A stretch of 64,000 bases of DNA, taken from contig JACDQD010000002.1 in assembly GCA_019843655.1 (NCBI GenBank), forward strand, positions 8,979,393 to 9,043,392. Direction: 5' to 3'. Every line of letters begins with the position of its first letter. The first letter of the stretch is position 1. The notes beneath the pieces were generated by a model. It was not told the DNA's origin, did not search any database, and was given only the letters and a program-made list of their open reading frames with translations. This DNA is from Lethocerus indicus (Eukaryota; Arthropoda; Insecta; Hemiptera; Belostomatidae). Positions 51,370-64,000 of the stretch are shown one piece after another. The translations under genes and the position numbers were made by a program.

Positions 51370-53984
51370 CTATAGGTCAATAGAATTCATTTATACTGGC
51401 AGGACTGGACAGTTAATTTCATAATGGAAGAATACGTAATGAAAGGATGACGATTTAAACGATAGTGCAAATTAGTGACTAAGTTTATGCATGTAAAATG
51501 GTAGTTATATTATCCTCTGTTATGATTTACTTTCAACCATTTGGATGGAACGTCGTATTTCAATGTGTAAACTCCCATTAAGAAAGTAATTAGCGAAACA
51601 ATACTGAACCTGCGAAACTTGTTACAAGAATACGAGAGTAATGTTGAGGGTGATTCGCGCGATCCGTTATTCGCGCACCGATAAAAATGATTAATTTGAG
51701 TCTACATAAATGTATAAAGACGTGCTACAAAATCCTGTTATTTTGTGTTATGAACACCGCTAATCGGGACCCGAAGAGACGGGTAGTAGGCAGCAAAGGG
51801 GAGCAGTGAAATTTCATTCTATAATAGATGAGAAGTTGTTGTTCTCCTGCGATTTCCCCAGAATGCCAGAAGTTGTAAAAAAAATCGACCTCTGGAAAGA
51901 AACTACGAAAGCGAATGGCCCAATAGAAACGAAGAGCACCGTGTCAAGAGAAAGGGAAAACGCATGACATCTATGTAATTCATTTTGTTCCCCTTTCTTC
52001 TGGGAGGAAAAAACTATTGATCTTAAACGATGAATACGTTTTCCAATCCTGTCGCATTAGAGATGACATACCATCGATTGCACAGTGAAAACTTCACCGA
52101 CTGTACTTCGCAAATGTCAACAATCTTGTGTCAATAGGTTTGTACATTATCAGTACTTTTCGATTGAAATTTCACTGTGAACGGGTTACATATGTCCAAT
52201 TTCTATCAATATTCCGATCAGGACAGTAAAAATCGGATCATTTACGTTGACATTGAGTAATTGTAGCCCTCTGTACGTCTTAGAATGATTCGCTACTCCT
52301 TAAATTTTTATATGTACGCTTCAATCGGTCTTTAATTAATGGATTCTATTTTTATAATAATATATTAATATATTAAATGTAATAAATATAATAAATAATA
52401 TATTATATGAAATGAATCCCGAGAAATATTCAAAGAAAATAACATTTTTAATGCTCCCGGTTCAGATTTTCAGTGAGATCCATATTTTCACACGATGTTG
52501 GCACCCTGGGGTCGGACACGGTAACGAAGGAAATGATAAATACCCTATTACCTAAATTGTAGACGTTGTAACAATCAGCTATAACGTTTCAAGCATATCT
52601 AATATAGTGCTCTAACACGGCCAGTCACACAGAATTAAGCCCATGTAGCTAAACCGAATTCAGTCGAGACGTTTTATTCGAGTAGCAGTTTTATTAAAAC
52701 CGCGAATCAATCAACTAAATCTCCGTCGAACTATTTTTAGTTTAAAACTGCTGACATTTTTTGTTTCCTCCACACAATAGGGAGACCGGGTGAAATAAAT
52801 AGCAACGAAAAGAAGCAAAAGCTTTAAATTTAAGGTAAACTATAATTTAATGAATCCTACCGTTTCGCCGTATGTTGTTCCAATTTCTCGACACATTACG
52901 TGTTATCTCTGTTTTCTCGATGGGGTGCACAGTTTAATGAGAAACTTGGTTTAAGGCAAATAGTCAATAGTCCTAAAGGCAATTTAAAACTGGAAAATCC
53001 TAAGAGCCACTCTATATACCTATCCTCCGCGTGTTCGTTAAATGGCATTAAATTCTACAACAGGTATTCCGTCCCTCAGTAAATACGATCTACTTGCTCA
53101 ATTTAAATTATTAAATTATTTTACGCGTACAAACATACATTTTATATAGAAAAAATTTTGTACTATTTAATTTTTGTAGAAAAGAGAGATACAAAAGGTG
53201 GTACGGGGTTTAAACTAATCCAATATTAATCTAATCACTACTTTTTTTCATTTCTTCCCATCGTAAAATGACAATGACAAAATTCTGTAGCAATATCCTC
53301 GCTATTGTCGCCGGCCTTCAAATCGGATTCTCAATAAGCCGCGGTATTAGCAAAGTGGAAATGGCGGTAAAAAGTAAATATTGATTACCTCGAAGGGAAC
53401 ACCGCGACAAGGCGACAAGAAGGCAAAGGAAGAACACGGCGGGCGTCAGATGTCTGATGCGCGTCGCGACGTGAAACATATCTGGAGCATGATACCACAA
53501 AGGCAGTGCACTCCCCGGGGCGGCCGAGTTATCACTGGGCCTCAGTCCAGTTCTCACTTTCGAAGCGGCGGCGGACAGTGAGAGTAGAGTAGGTACCGCC
53601 ACCGCCACCGCCACCGCCACCGCCACCGCCACCGTTCCCGAGGGAACGCCACCGTCCTCACAGCACGAGAGATCACGTTCCCTCGGCTATCTGGGTTGAG
53701 GCCTAGATCCTGTCGCCTCGGCAAAACGATAATTATTGGCCCCGGTGAAAACCGCTCAGGAGACGTCACACCGTTTTCGAAGTACGTCCGACGTGAAATC
53801 CTAATTGAGGATCGATAAGCCCGCCGACGCCGGACCTTCTCTTCTAGTCTATGAAAATGTGGAATTAGTTCCGCGTAATTCCGATATCACAGTAAATATA
53901 CAACCGAATATCGTTTTTCACTAATTAAAAATATAGATAGCAGCGACAAAACACAGTCTTAATTTTATCATCCGAGCATTTTTT
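51370..53984. other. Non-coding or unresolved region upstream of the protease exons
   Basis: The missing amino-terminal exons of the protease (signal peptide and any clip or linker domain) would be expected here or further up, because the exon at 51369 starts at a splice acceptor in phase 1. I could not identify them. The frames around 53300-53770 include runs of alternating Val-Ala or Arg-Trp that come from a hexanucleotide repeat. Confidence 0.45.
53594..53633. repeat. (CCACCG)n hexanucleotide repeat
   Basis: About six and a half perfect units of GCCACC. Depending on frame and strand it reads as alternating Val-Ala, Arg-Trp or Thr-Ala. There is no sign that it is translated. Confidence 0.92.
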
Positions 53985-54128
53985 ATAAATAGAGATTCGT
54001 ATAATGGAGAAATAAATTAATTCATTGGGTAAATACTTGGAACTCGGTAAGCGAATTCTCCGAGCCTTTTTTTGTTTCCGCTCATTTCGTCAGACCTTTC
54101 GGAAACATCATAATTCACACTGTTTTTA
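53985..54128. repeat. Dispersed repeat, copy 2
   Basis: This is the partner of 48120-48255. Identity is visible from ATAGA-ATTC-TA-AATGGAGAAATAAATTAA through GAATTCTCCGAG to CATAATTCACAC. Flanks beyond the two limits do not match. Confidence 0.65.
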
Positions 54129-55800
54129 TACCTCTGAATATTTTAGTATTTTAATCGTTGTCTAATGATCAATTTAGAATAAATCCTCGTTGTTAAAACT
54201 TCGTTAGCTAGTTTAAACTAGAATGATTTTGTCCTGTAAGAGGACAAGTTCCTCTTAAAAAACTTTAATGGCCTTTACACTAGAGGCACGAAGTATAAAA
54301 CCGGATTTACCATGAAAGACCGAATGTAATAAAACTTAAAATATGTCGGACATCGGAAACTTTCTCCTGAAGCATTCACATGGGAATCTCCATATAATTA
54401 ACATTACACCAGGACTTTCGTTTAAATATACGCCAAGCGGAATATTATGTGACACTTGACTATTGAAAACTGTTACCCGTTGACAGTTTTCTCATCTTCA
54501 TTTGAATTAAAAATATATATTCCGACCGATCCTTCTTGTTTACTAAATAACGATTTGATAATCGAGATGAAAAATTCCCTGACTCTCTGTAAAGCGGACT
54601 TATTAGTTTGTAGGACCTCGGTTTGTAGGACTTAATAGTATAGCCTTAAATATATTATTATGAATCGGTGTATAATACTAAGCCTATCTTAGCATTCCTA
54701 GAACCTAAGAACTGTAAATACATATTCAACATTACGAATACGTGTAGTAATGAAAACCTAGATCACTACAAAAACAAAAAAATGCTTAAATTTACCAATA
54801 TTCATACTTTACGAATTTAATATCTAAAATTTGTCCTTCTATATTAAATCCATTCAGTAATTTACTTTCTGCTGTTTGGGTAATATGGGAAGATCCCACA
54901 TCATGAAACTTAAGTTTCACTAAATGTACTACATTTAAATTTACTGTTGTGCCTTAATAAAATAAATTGAATAAATGGAAATTAAAACGTTTACTTCAGT
55001 ATTTATTTCTCTGTATGCTATCAAATCTAATGACACCCACTAGCAATTTGTAATTAAAGGATTATACAGTAATCATCTCTTCACTTTAGTGCGCCACCTT
55101 TATATAACAGGAAGTTCTAGTTTAGGAAGCAATTATGAATGGGAAATTCATTAAAGCAGTGAAAGCCCTCTTTCATGGCGCAAAATTAAACGATAATGCT
55201 TGTATTTACACTTTCTTCTTAATTGCCAGTGTGGTGAGGATATTCAGTTTTTTCGTGATAGCCGACGTTTCTTCCATTACTAAAATATTGTCGGTTTATT
55301 TAAATTTACTTTATGTACCCAAAATGTCTTAAATCCCCTATTTTTTGGAATTCTATAGGAAAACTATAGCTTATTCTTCAACTGAACTTCAGTTTATTCA
55401 GTTTGAACTTCACACTTTTCAGATGGAAACAATATAGAATAATACAAAAGTTCCGAAAGAAAACTGTGTAGTAAATAATCTTTACACTTTCACTTTTGAC
55501 CTTGATAATGAGAGCGAAAGTTAACAACCTGTGATCACTGCAATTCTGAAATCGTTTCACGCTGTTGAAAATGTATTACCCACATAACTGTCCAACGTTA
55601 TTTAATCATAAAAACCACATCACCTTTCTAAATATCCGACATTCAGTATAAATTAAAAATTACACATCCTACACTTTTCTTTTTCAAAACTGCTAATAGC
55701 TTTGTTTCCAATTTAGGGATTGGGAAATGTCCCAAACAAAAAGAATTAGTGAAAGAATTTAATATACCTGTTTTGTGATCTGCGAGGGGTTGTACTGTCT
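54129..55800. other. Non-coding stretch, no gene recognised
   Basis: No exon chain, RNA gene or repeat family is recognised. Composition changes near 54.8-55.5 kb from mixed to strongly AT-rich. Confidence 0.45.
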
Positions 55801-55814
55801 TTCACAGTACATGT

Positions 55815-55965
55815 GAAAGTGACAGTGCAGTGAGGATGTCCAAAAAACATCCAATGTGCTAACAGTGACTAACACCGCTACTGAAGATGGCGAGCAGCCG
55901 AAACCGGTCTAGCAAAAGACCAAACCAGCGAGAGGAGACAGAAACATCACGAACCTACAATTAGT
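55815..55965. repeat. Possible remnant of a retroposon tail
   Basis: The segment contains CTGAAGATGGCGAGCAGCCG followed by AAACCGGTCTAGC, a pattern I recognise loosely from 3' ends of arthropod non-LTR elements. A related string (TCTGAAACTGGTCTAG) occurs at 28950. The leading AAGTGACAGTGCAGT also occurs at 43639-43653 inside a kleisin intron. The family is not identified. Confidence 0.35.
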
Positions 55966-58900
55966 GAAAGGGTTGAATGACAGTTTAATATTCTACAGTC
56001 AATAGATTAGGTAAGGGATGACAGAAAATATCAGGGGAATGATATGTTCCAAAAAGTACACACCTTTTAGTGATTAATATTTAAAATTAGGTTGGAATAA
56101 TATTACTGAAATCAATTTTAAATGAAATGATTATTTTCTGAATGTGTAAAAGAATAACTGTATTTATTAAAGAGAGAGAATCTGTTAATGTTATGGTTTT
56201 AAAAATACTTCTAAATAATTAATTACTTAATGAGGGGGATAATTATTCCTTCTTTTGTTTGTTAGATGTCTAAAACATCTTTAATGACATTAATTATTAT
56301 TATATTATTTAAATTTCTAATCATTAAAAAATACTTCAAACTGTAATTATTTTTAATGATATTAAAATTTTAAATTATTTTCATTTTATTCATTATATGT
56401 TATACAAACTTGTCTGAATTGTACAACAAAAATGTCATGTTTTATAATTTAAAATAAACAAACTTTTGGTTAAAACCTATTTTAATGTTAATAAATAAAT
56501 TAGCAGTCGCAGTTTACTAAAAAGGCTAAATAGGTATAAAATGCTTTATATAACTTTTATACTTATCCTTATGAAATAAACAGAGGCATTTCTTTTGTCT
56601 AACCTGCTCTTGAAGGTTATAAAAACTTAGCATCAGCAACAGATAAGATGAATATTATATGGTAATTATGGACATTGAAAATACTTCACAGGCCAAAATT
56701 ATAAAAAATTGGGTCACTTGGAATACAGTTTAAATATTAAAAACCAATGTGATTCCGAGAATAAAATATTGTGCATAACCATAACATAGAATTGTTTTAT
56801 TATGAAAGTACTGTAAACTCAACTGAAAATTATTATAAGAGGAGCTTTGTGTAACAAAATGGTATAAGCACACAATATAATATTTATTTAGCCATATGCA
56901 CATGATAAATTCTGACTAAATTAAATGATTGTATGATCATAGCCTCACATTTAACCACTCTGAGAACTATAGCAATACACATAAGCTTATAGAATATTAT
57001 CAGATATGTTGAGTTTTTATTTACATATACATAATGACAACAACTACAAAATGAATATTATACAAACTGAATAAGCTGAATAATACAAATTTTATTTGAA
57101 GTTACAAGTGAAGGTTATTTGTAACAAGAAAAATATTGGTGCTAAAATATTGTTTTAACAGTCTAAAAACATTCTAATGGCAACTTAATAATTACAACTA
57201 ATTCGTTCACAATTGGTGTAAAACAATGGCACTTCATATAACTAGCTTTGATTAATGTCACATAAATTTTACAATTTAATACTGCCAGCTTATTGTGCCA
57301 GGTATGTATTGTCAATAAAACATGGAGAATGGAGACACAGGAATGTAGAACGAGGATCTTCAGTGAAGGCTAACAGAATTATAGAATATACCTGCATGAT
57401 GCTGTCAAAAATAATCTTATTTCCATTAATGACTTACATGGAATCAAAAAAGGCTGCAATAAAATTAAACTATTGAACAAGTTCTTCTATTGACAGAATG
57501 ATAGAATCATAATATAGAAATAACATGTCATATTAAAACTATGTAAACAATTGATTACTTCATTCTGTCTTGGTTCTTATTAATATATTATTAGATTATG
57601 AGTTATAATAACAAAATCATGACTATAAGAATAAAAGCTTTCATTCTATCATTCAATGTTTTAGAAAAATAATTCTTAAATGACTAAAACATACACTCAT
57701 CTGTTCACAATATAATAATTGGGAGGTAATATTCATTTTTTACAGTGAATAAGTGTTTTCAATTTTCAAATGTTTTGTTTTTCAAAAAGTGTCACAATGA
57801 TTTGCAGTTATTAATAAATAAAACACAAAAGGATGAAAAGAGTTACATTTTAAAATATTAATTTGATCTGAAATACTGCTTAATTTTTTATGAATGTTTT
57901 TAATGCGATATTTCATGGCTTTAGCAATTATTAAAAGAAGACTAATATGGCATATTCATTTTTGTTCCTTTAGCATAATATTCTTAACTGATAACTGAGA
58001 TTAAAATTCAAATAATTACCTGAGAAATTGTAATTATTTAATTAAAGAAGTATTTAAATTATAATATATCTTATTATTAATTAATTAGATATTATATTAA
58101 TTTTATAATTAATTATATGTTAATAATAATTACAATAAGAAATAACAAATAATGGCAGTATAAAAATCGACAACAGATCAACAAATAGGATAAATAAAAA
58201 TGAAGGAATAAGCCCTATGATATCAGCTCTATATGACTTTAAATTATTTCCATCCGATGCAATTACCATAAGAGATCAATCCAATGTGGTTTCATTTTAC
58301 ACTTAAATAAATGAATAAAATTCAGTGACTTTTACTAATCTGATGTTTACTTATTTCTAACCTGTTACAAAATGTTAGAATATGGTATATAAATAAAAAA
58401 TATTTAATAAATGTGAATAAATTGATAAATTAATTAGTTTATAATAATTAATTTCATTCTGGTAGGGAAATGTTTAAATCAGTCAGCTTAAACTTAGCTA
58501 TTAAGCAGTGTACTACCTGTTCTTAATGTTTCTCAGTGTAATTTTTTAAAGCATATATCGTATCTACAAATAGTTAATCATGTCACACTTCTTTAATGCA
58601 AATATAATCACTTTTCAATCTATTTGCCAGTTACAAATGTATGGATGGTCAAATACTATCACTTCTTAAATATTACAAATATAATGATTCCACAAAAGAC
58701 ACAATTATACACACATATTTATGTTTGTGTAAGTATATATGTATATACATATACACATATATACATGCTCTTAATTTCTTGTAATATGTGGTTTGTTATT
58801 TATTAAAATTAAATAATTTTTGGCAGAAAATAATTTAATTCTGATTATCTCAATTCTACTCAGACACTTTTTAAAAATATTTTGCTCAAAAAAAATATGT

Positions 58901-59135
58901 GCAATCTAATAGAAATGTTGCACCGTTTAACAACACGTATGTGTTTTCTCAACCTATGTGCCCACTAGAAAGAAAAGAAAAATATTAAAATTCTGTGTCA
59001 AATAATCAGGCAAATGGAAAATTATAAAAAGGCTGATATCTCTTTGGTTTCTAAACATTATAACCAATTCATGGGGTGTAATAGCAGACAACCTGTACGA
59101 AAATTGTTTTAAACATAATCTGGAACTGTAGAACC
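55966..59135. other. AT-rich non-coding stretch downstream of the tetraspanin gene
   Basis: About 3.2 kb with no recognisable gene. Short alternating TATA/CATA tracts occur near 58735-58765. The upper part lies just beyond the candidate polyadenylation signal of the tetraspanin long form. Confidence 0.5.
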
Positions 59136-59141
59136 TTTATT
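59136..59141 (-). terminator. Candidate polyadenylation signal, tetraspanin distal form
   Basis: AATAAA on the minus strand, about 100 bases after the TAA at 59242. AT-richness makes chance matches common. Confidence 0.4.
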
Positions 59142-59241
59142 AAATTTAATAGAAATAAATTAGGAAATTAAGAACAAATAAAACGCTCATTCTTCGGGTT
59201 GAAGAACTCATATTATACTTGGAGTTCGGTGGTGTCTAATA

Positions 59242-59340
59242 TTACCTATAGTCTCTGGTATTTGGATATATAGCATTCCTAAATTCCAAGTTGGGGTTTA
59301 CTTGATTACGGTATCGGAAAGCGACCAATATGCCAATCAC
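59242..59340 (-). CDS. Tsp97E: Tetraspanin distal terminal exon
   Basis: Joined after FSFSE at 61332 it gives VIGILVAFRYRNQVNPNLEF and RNAIYPNTRDYR before TAA. It completes the fourth membrane helix and a 22-residue cytoplasmic tail containing a tyrosine near the end. Confidence 0.8.
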   Translation of the reverse strand: MIGILVAFRYRNQVNPNLEFRNAIYPNTRDYR

Positions 59341-62300
59341 CTGAAAAATGTTTACAATAATGTATAAGAACAAAATATCTCTCATAAACTAAAATAAAAT
59401 GATATTGTCCATTAAAAAAAACAACAAAAATATATGTTTATAGTTACACTTTAAGGACGGATAAGAAATAAGTGAATTTAACTAATAAAAATTAAAGTAA
59501 CTGAACAACTCTGAGCAGGCTTTAATTTAACCCAAACTATAATAAGCATTAAATATATAAAAGTATTATAAAGAAATAATTAACACAACAAAAGATATAA
59601 TAAATAACCAGGCATTTCAAAATGATTCTACTGATTTAGCATGAATGAACTGATACAGATCTAATAAATTATACCCATTATTATTTCAATAACTTATTCC
59701 ATAACCAGTTTAATAACACCGAAAACATGCAGAACAATCAGGCAAAATATCAAGTATCAGCCAAAATGGAAGTGAATATCTGCCCCAAAAGTGAAATTAC
59801 CATTACACATACAATGTACTTAATTAAAATGTCCCATTCTGTCTTCTAATATTAAACAAATAGTACTTTTTGAAAATAAGGTATTAAAATATTACTTTAT
59901 AACTATTTAATTATATCTACTCTAAACATATAACTTCATTTATTACTGATTTAATATATTATTGCACCATAAATTACATACAACCAACAAACAGAATCTA
60001 TAACAAATTAACTCATATCTAAGTCTTTCATGAATTAAACCAATCAGTTACAATTAGAACTGGTGATAAGAGGACAAAATTTACCTATATTCATTATGAT
60101 ATAGCCATTCAAACTAATTACTGGAAACTATCAAGTGCTAATGATCGAATCTAGTATTATGCTACACAGATGAAGAGCAAGTACTTCATGATGTATTGTA
60201 TGAGTAGTTTATAAAGAAAATTAAACTTATTTTTATTGAGTAGCACATCTGTTAATAGTAAATTAATTAGTTTCACTTTCTGGACAAATATTTACAGCAT
60301 ATAAATAACAGTTAGTGAAGTGTAAGTGACCAACCACCGAGTGGAGTTAATGGTTAAAGGAAAGCACTTGGGTTTGCACGAGGGTCCTTCTGGTTTCGGT
60401 AACGCACAGTCAACCAAACACCCACAAACTGCAAACATTAAAAATTAAATTATTAAAAACTCAGTGAACTGTACATTTTCAATTCATAATAATCACCCTA
60501 TATAAACCCAAATATTCAAATCAGTAGAGTAGTTAAAAATAGTATAAATCACTGTGATGTACCTTAAATCACTAATTAAAGCCTTTTGTATATTAATAAA
60601 ATAAATAAATCACAGCTGAACTAAATGTATTGAATGTGAAAGGATACTAACTAAATTTATATCTGTGGCAATATTCAGCTAAACTTCAGCAAAATATATT
60701 TTTGCCTTTGGTTATACAGGACATGTATGCATCTCTGAGCTGTTTAAGTTGTGACAAATAAGCATTAACATTTTGTTTGTCAAATAATTCACTTATACAT
60801 ACTAGATTAGCACAGTGCATCATCATTCATCATGTAACAAAATTAAATAACGTAGGTTAGATGGCAATTTTTTTTAAGGATGGGGTAAATATGGTAGGAT
60901 GACATGCAAACTATATACAACTATATGCAAACTATATGCAAGTGCCACTATATTTCCAGGTGAAATTGCAGATGCTAATAAACACACACCATTATAAAGG
61001 CCAAAGAAAAAGCAATTTCTATTTCAATGCTGAATGTGTATATTCAATAAGCCAAAATAAAGCTTTACTACCCTCTAAATTAAAATATTTTTCAGTAAAT
61101 CACTAATTAATTATTGATGATTTGAAAGGAAAATGAACTTCAATGTCAATAACTGTAAGCTATAGATCTTTGTTTCACAGATTAAAGGTTTTAATTAATT
61201 CTATTTAATTATTATATAATTAATATATTTATTTCTATTTAATAGTTATATGAATTTAAGTACCTTAACAAAATTAATTAGATTATAAGCATACAGAATG
61301 GACAAGATATATAATCTAAAAACTAAAATACCTCAGAAAAGCTGAAGAAGAGTCCAATTCCACCACATAATTTAAATGCATAATTAATTGTATCCTGGAG
61401 TTTTGCCATACATGGAGGACAGATACAATTTGGACTACTTCCTCCCTTACAACAAGCAGGCTGAGAAAATAAAAGAAATGGGATCTTATATAAAACAATA
61501 AGCATAAAATAATTTAATAATTAACAATTTTAGAGAACATCACTAAAACTGTTTTTAATAAAAATGGTTATATAAAAACACAATCTAAAAATAAGACTGA
61601 ATGGTCTCATAAATTATAAATATAATTAAACAAAACAAAAATCAGGAGACAAAATTATTTCATGTCCTTACATCTGGTAAACACTGAGGATGAGCCATTG
61701 GGTCAGTTGAGTTAGGATACATGTCTGTTGGATGCACCTTCCCATCAAAACCACAACAACTGAATGTTTTCTGAACTTCAGCTTTCAATTCCATATTAAC
61801 TCTTCTCCAACCCTAACAAAAACATGTCATTAATGTAAAATTATCACATTACAAACATTGGAATTTATTTAATAATAAACAAAACATATACAAATATCCA
61901 TATATCATAAATTAACAATACTCAATGGTTATAAATTAAATATATTTTATCATTAAAATATAAAATGTAAAAAAAGATCAGATTATTACACACTTCCCCT
62001 CCAAAAAAATATTTATAAGTAGCAGGAATCTATCTTATATCCCATTTTGCATCATTACAATTTAAATTTATGTTTACAACTTACGGCTAAATTCATTGTT
62101 AAATTTGTCAGAAATCCTAAGCTAACATTTATGAAATCTGATTTAGTTATATAAGTTTTGAGAAATTTCACTAATGCAAAAAATAATTAAAGTACTAACC
62201 TCTTCTGCTAATCGTTCTTGCTCTTGCATATCAACTGCTAAACATGCACAGGCTACACTGAATTGAACCAATAGCAACAAAAACAGAATGACCATATACT

Positions 62301-63813
62301 AATAACAGATTAAGAAAAAATGATTCCAATAAAACACGGAAATTTTTCACACTATGCTAAAGGTGTACACACAATATAGAAAAACCAAACTAGACAAAAT
62401 TCTGTCTTCGGAAGAAACATTCATAGATTCAATGAAACCCTATTACTGTTGATTTAGAGTGAAACGTGACGTGAAAGCCAATATATTTTAAAATGTTATT
62501 TGTAGTATAAGCAATTCTCTCTCTTAAAACCGTTTGGAACGAAACTTTCACCAGTTTAGACAGATGTAAATTAATTATATACATAATTAAAGGTATATGA
62601 AAAAATTATTTAAATTTATGTTTGTTTAAGAATGAATGTAAATATTCCTAAAGAAATTACAAGCTGATAATACAATATACCTTATTACAAGTGAAAGTAT
62701 TGTAATGCTTCATATAGATTTTTTTATATTCAAGGTTAAAGATACGTTGTTCCAACTAAATTCCAACTGTGGACCCATAATGTTAATGAATGTAAATTTG
62801 AAACCAACAAAGAAATTACAAATGTTCAATTTCATTAATTTCCTTTTTAGAGAGGACACAGAATTAATTTTTGTATTTAAAATAATTAGGTCACCCTCAA
62901 AATTTAAATTCACTGAAATGTATTTACCAATCATTTTTCTGCCTGTATTAATGCTCTGTGACTGAAGAACTATTACTAATTAAAGTATAAGAAATTGTTG
63001 TTTAAAAATTCTTAACTTATGTTAAAATAAGTATTTGTTGCAAATTCGTACCAATAAATTCTATTTAAATTATTTCTGCCAGATACAACAACAAATATTA
63101 TGTTTATGGACTGAAAGAAACCTGGTTATTGAATAGTAAATAAAGTAACCCCAAAATCACAAAAGATTTGAGAGGAATAAATACCCAGGGAAAACAATAA
63201 TTTAAAAAATATAAAATGTAGTTTACAAATAGATAGATACAACTGTTTTGATAATATAATTACCAAGTAAAATAAACATTCATTGATGTCTGCATGAGTG
63301 TGTATGTGAGGATACAAGTGAAAAACTGCAATAATTATTAAATAAACAAGATTTTAGTACTAATGATCCAACTAAAGTTAGAGGCTTGACCAATGAAAAT
63401 ACCATTTCTTGCAATATATATGAGGATAATATTATAAATGGCTTCACTAGATTAGGAAGTTAGATGATAGTTTTGTTTTTACTATATAAGCTCTTGAAAA
63501 TTCTCAAACATATAAATTAGTTTCCTACAACCTGAAATTAGAGTTATTTACTTATTCACTCTTAAAATGGTATTCACCCATTATTCCTTTGAAAGGTTAT
63601 GTGACAAAATATTATATTTAACTATGGTGGTTACTAAAAGGATACAAAAAACAACATAACCTGATTATGTTGTATTGCACCAAACAATCCCAAAATTGAG
63701 ACAAGAATTAAAAATATTCCACATGCCAGTATGCCTCCAATAATAGGAAGATTGGTCACCAATGCTGAAGCTCGTCCATACACAGCGGCTACGATCAGGA
63801 TGAAACCAACAAC
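59242..63813 (-). CDS. Tsp97E: Tetraspanin of the TSPAN13/31 type (insect Tsp97E-like), first exon outside the window
   Basis: Exons, read downward: 63813-63646, 62298-62200, 61812-61672, 61460-61332, 59340-59242, with an alternative last exon at 60428-60354. All are phase 0 with GT-AG sites. The window covers 211 residues. Membrane helices: VVGFILIVAAVY (end of the first), IIGGILACGIFLILVSILGL (second), VILFLLLLVQFSVACACLAV (third), and GGIGLFFSFSE onward (fourth). The large outer loop has the tetraspanin CCG motif (SCCGF), then QC, PACC and CICPPC, giving the conserved disulphide cysteines, with YPNST as a glycosylation sequon. KLQDTINYAFKLCGGIGLFF is strongly typical of this subfamily. Tetraspanins organise membrane microdomains and partner proteins. 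The initiator exon, probably about 20 residues, is not in 63814-64000 and should lie beyond the window. The family is certain; Tsp97E is the likeliest orthologue. Confidence 0.9.
60354..60428 (-). CDS. Tsp97E: Tetraspanin proximal alternative terminal exon
   Basis: The acceptor TTTGCAG at 60429 opens a phase-0 exon of 25 codons: FVGVWLTVRYRNQKDPRANP then SAFL and TAA. It also completes the fourth membrane helix after FSFSE. The ending RYRNQKDPRANPSAFL is nearly the same as that of vertebrate TSPAN13 and TSPAN31 as I recall them, so it is very unlikely to be chance. An AATAAA follows on the minus strand at 60237-60232. Confidence 0.82.
   Translation of the reverse strand, partial: FVGVWLTVRYRNQKDPRANPSAFL
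61672..61812 (-). CDS. Tsp97E: Tetraspanin exon with CCG motif
   Basis: The exon encodes WRRVNMELKAEVQKTFSCCG and continues through HPTDMYPNSTDPMAHP to QCLPD: the first half of the variable part of the large extracellular loop. Confidence 0.85.
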
Positions 63814-64000
63814 CTATGTATGAATAAGATTTGTTATTTTTATAACTCTTTCAAAGAATGTGCAAAATATATACTATCAACAATATATTTTTACTTTGGT
63901 CTCAATGCAAAACTTATGCAAACAATATATCACCCAGATTATAGATGTAATTGCAATATAATAGCAATGAAAAAATAAGCTAAAATGTCCACTTCACAAT

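Noticed and set aside
53318..53769. Frames with alternating Val-Ala and Arg-Trp
   Set aside because: They are created by the GCCACC repeat; no flanking protein similarity.
1..64000. CRISPR arrays, bacterial operons or prokaryotic defence systems
   Set aside because: Intron-split animal genes, long AT-rich intergenic DNA and microsatellites show this is a eukaryotic chromosome; no regularly spaced repeats were seen.

Overview
The window is animal DNA, almost certainly from an insect. Genes are split by GT-AG introns and the intergenic space is large. Three of the four genes are insect versions of known families: an insect pH-sensitive chloride channel, a Tsp97E-like tetraspanin and a chymotrypsin-fold protease. 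The order of insect cannot be settled from the sequence. Most single-frame open reading frames here are chance frames; the real genes were found by joining exons with matching splice sites and phases.

Layout. (1) 1-17137 has no recognisable exon. It holds a 523-bp Tc1/mariner-like deletion derivative (5101-5623) with TA target sites and long terminal inverted repeats, plus a duplicated piece of its left end at 3744-3826. (2) 17148-35256, plus strand: a ligand-gated anion channel of the pHCl-1 type. It has twelve well-supported coding exons, an optional micro-exon and a possible frame-breaking 5' exon. One 63-bp cassette falls between the two loop-C cysteines. (3) 40393-47827, minus strand: a divergent kleisin (Rad21/Rec8 superfamily) of 18 coding exons and 611 residues, with an alternative terminal exon that removes the C-terminal winged-helix domain. 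It converges on the channel gene. (4) 48547-51369, minus strand: five exons of an S1 serine protease with an intact catalytic triad and a non-tryptic pocket; its amino-terminal exons were not found. (5) 51370-59241 is mostly repeats and non-coding DNA. (6) 59242-63813, minus strand: a TSPAN13/31-like (Tsp97E-like) tetraspanin. It has two competing last exons, one giving a tail like the vertebrate protein and one giving a different tail. Its first coding exon lies beyond the window.

Base composition is mosaic. About 1-20.6 kb and 48.4-55 kb are richer in G+C and CpG; about 20.7-48 kb and 55.5-64 kb are very AT-rich. One boundary falls inside the channel gene. Six long (AT)n tracts lie between 27.8 and 49.5 kb.

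The genes do not form a pathway: they are a membrane ion channel, a chromosome protein, a probably secreted protease and a membrane tetraspanin. The most interesting features are the splicing choices: a cassette in the agonist loop of the channel, phase-0 modules in its cytoplasmic loop, alternative ends of the kleisin, and alternative tails of the tetraspanin.
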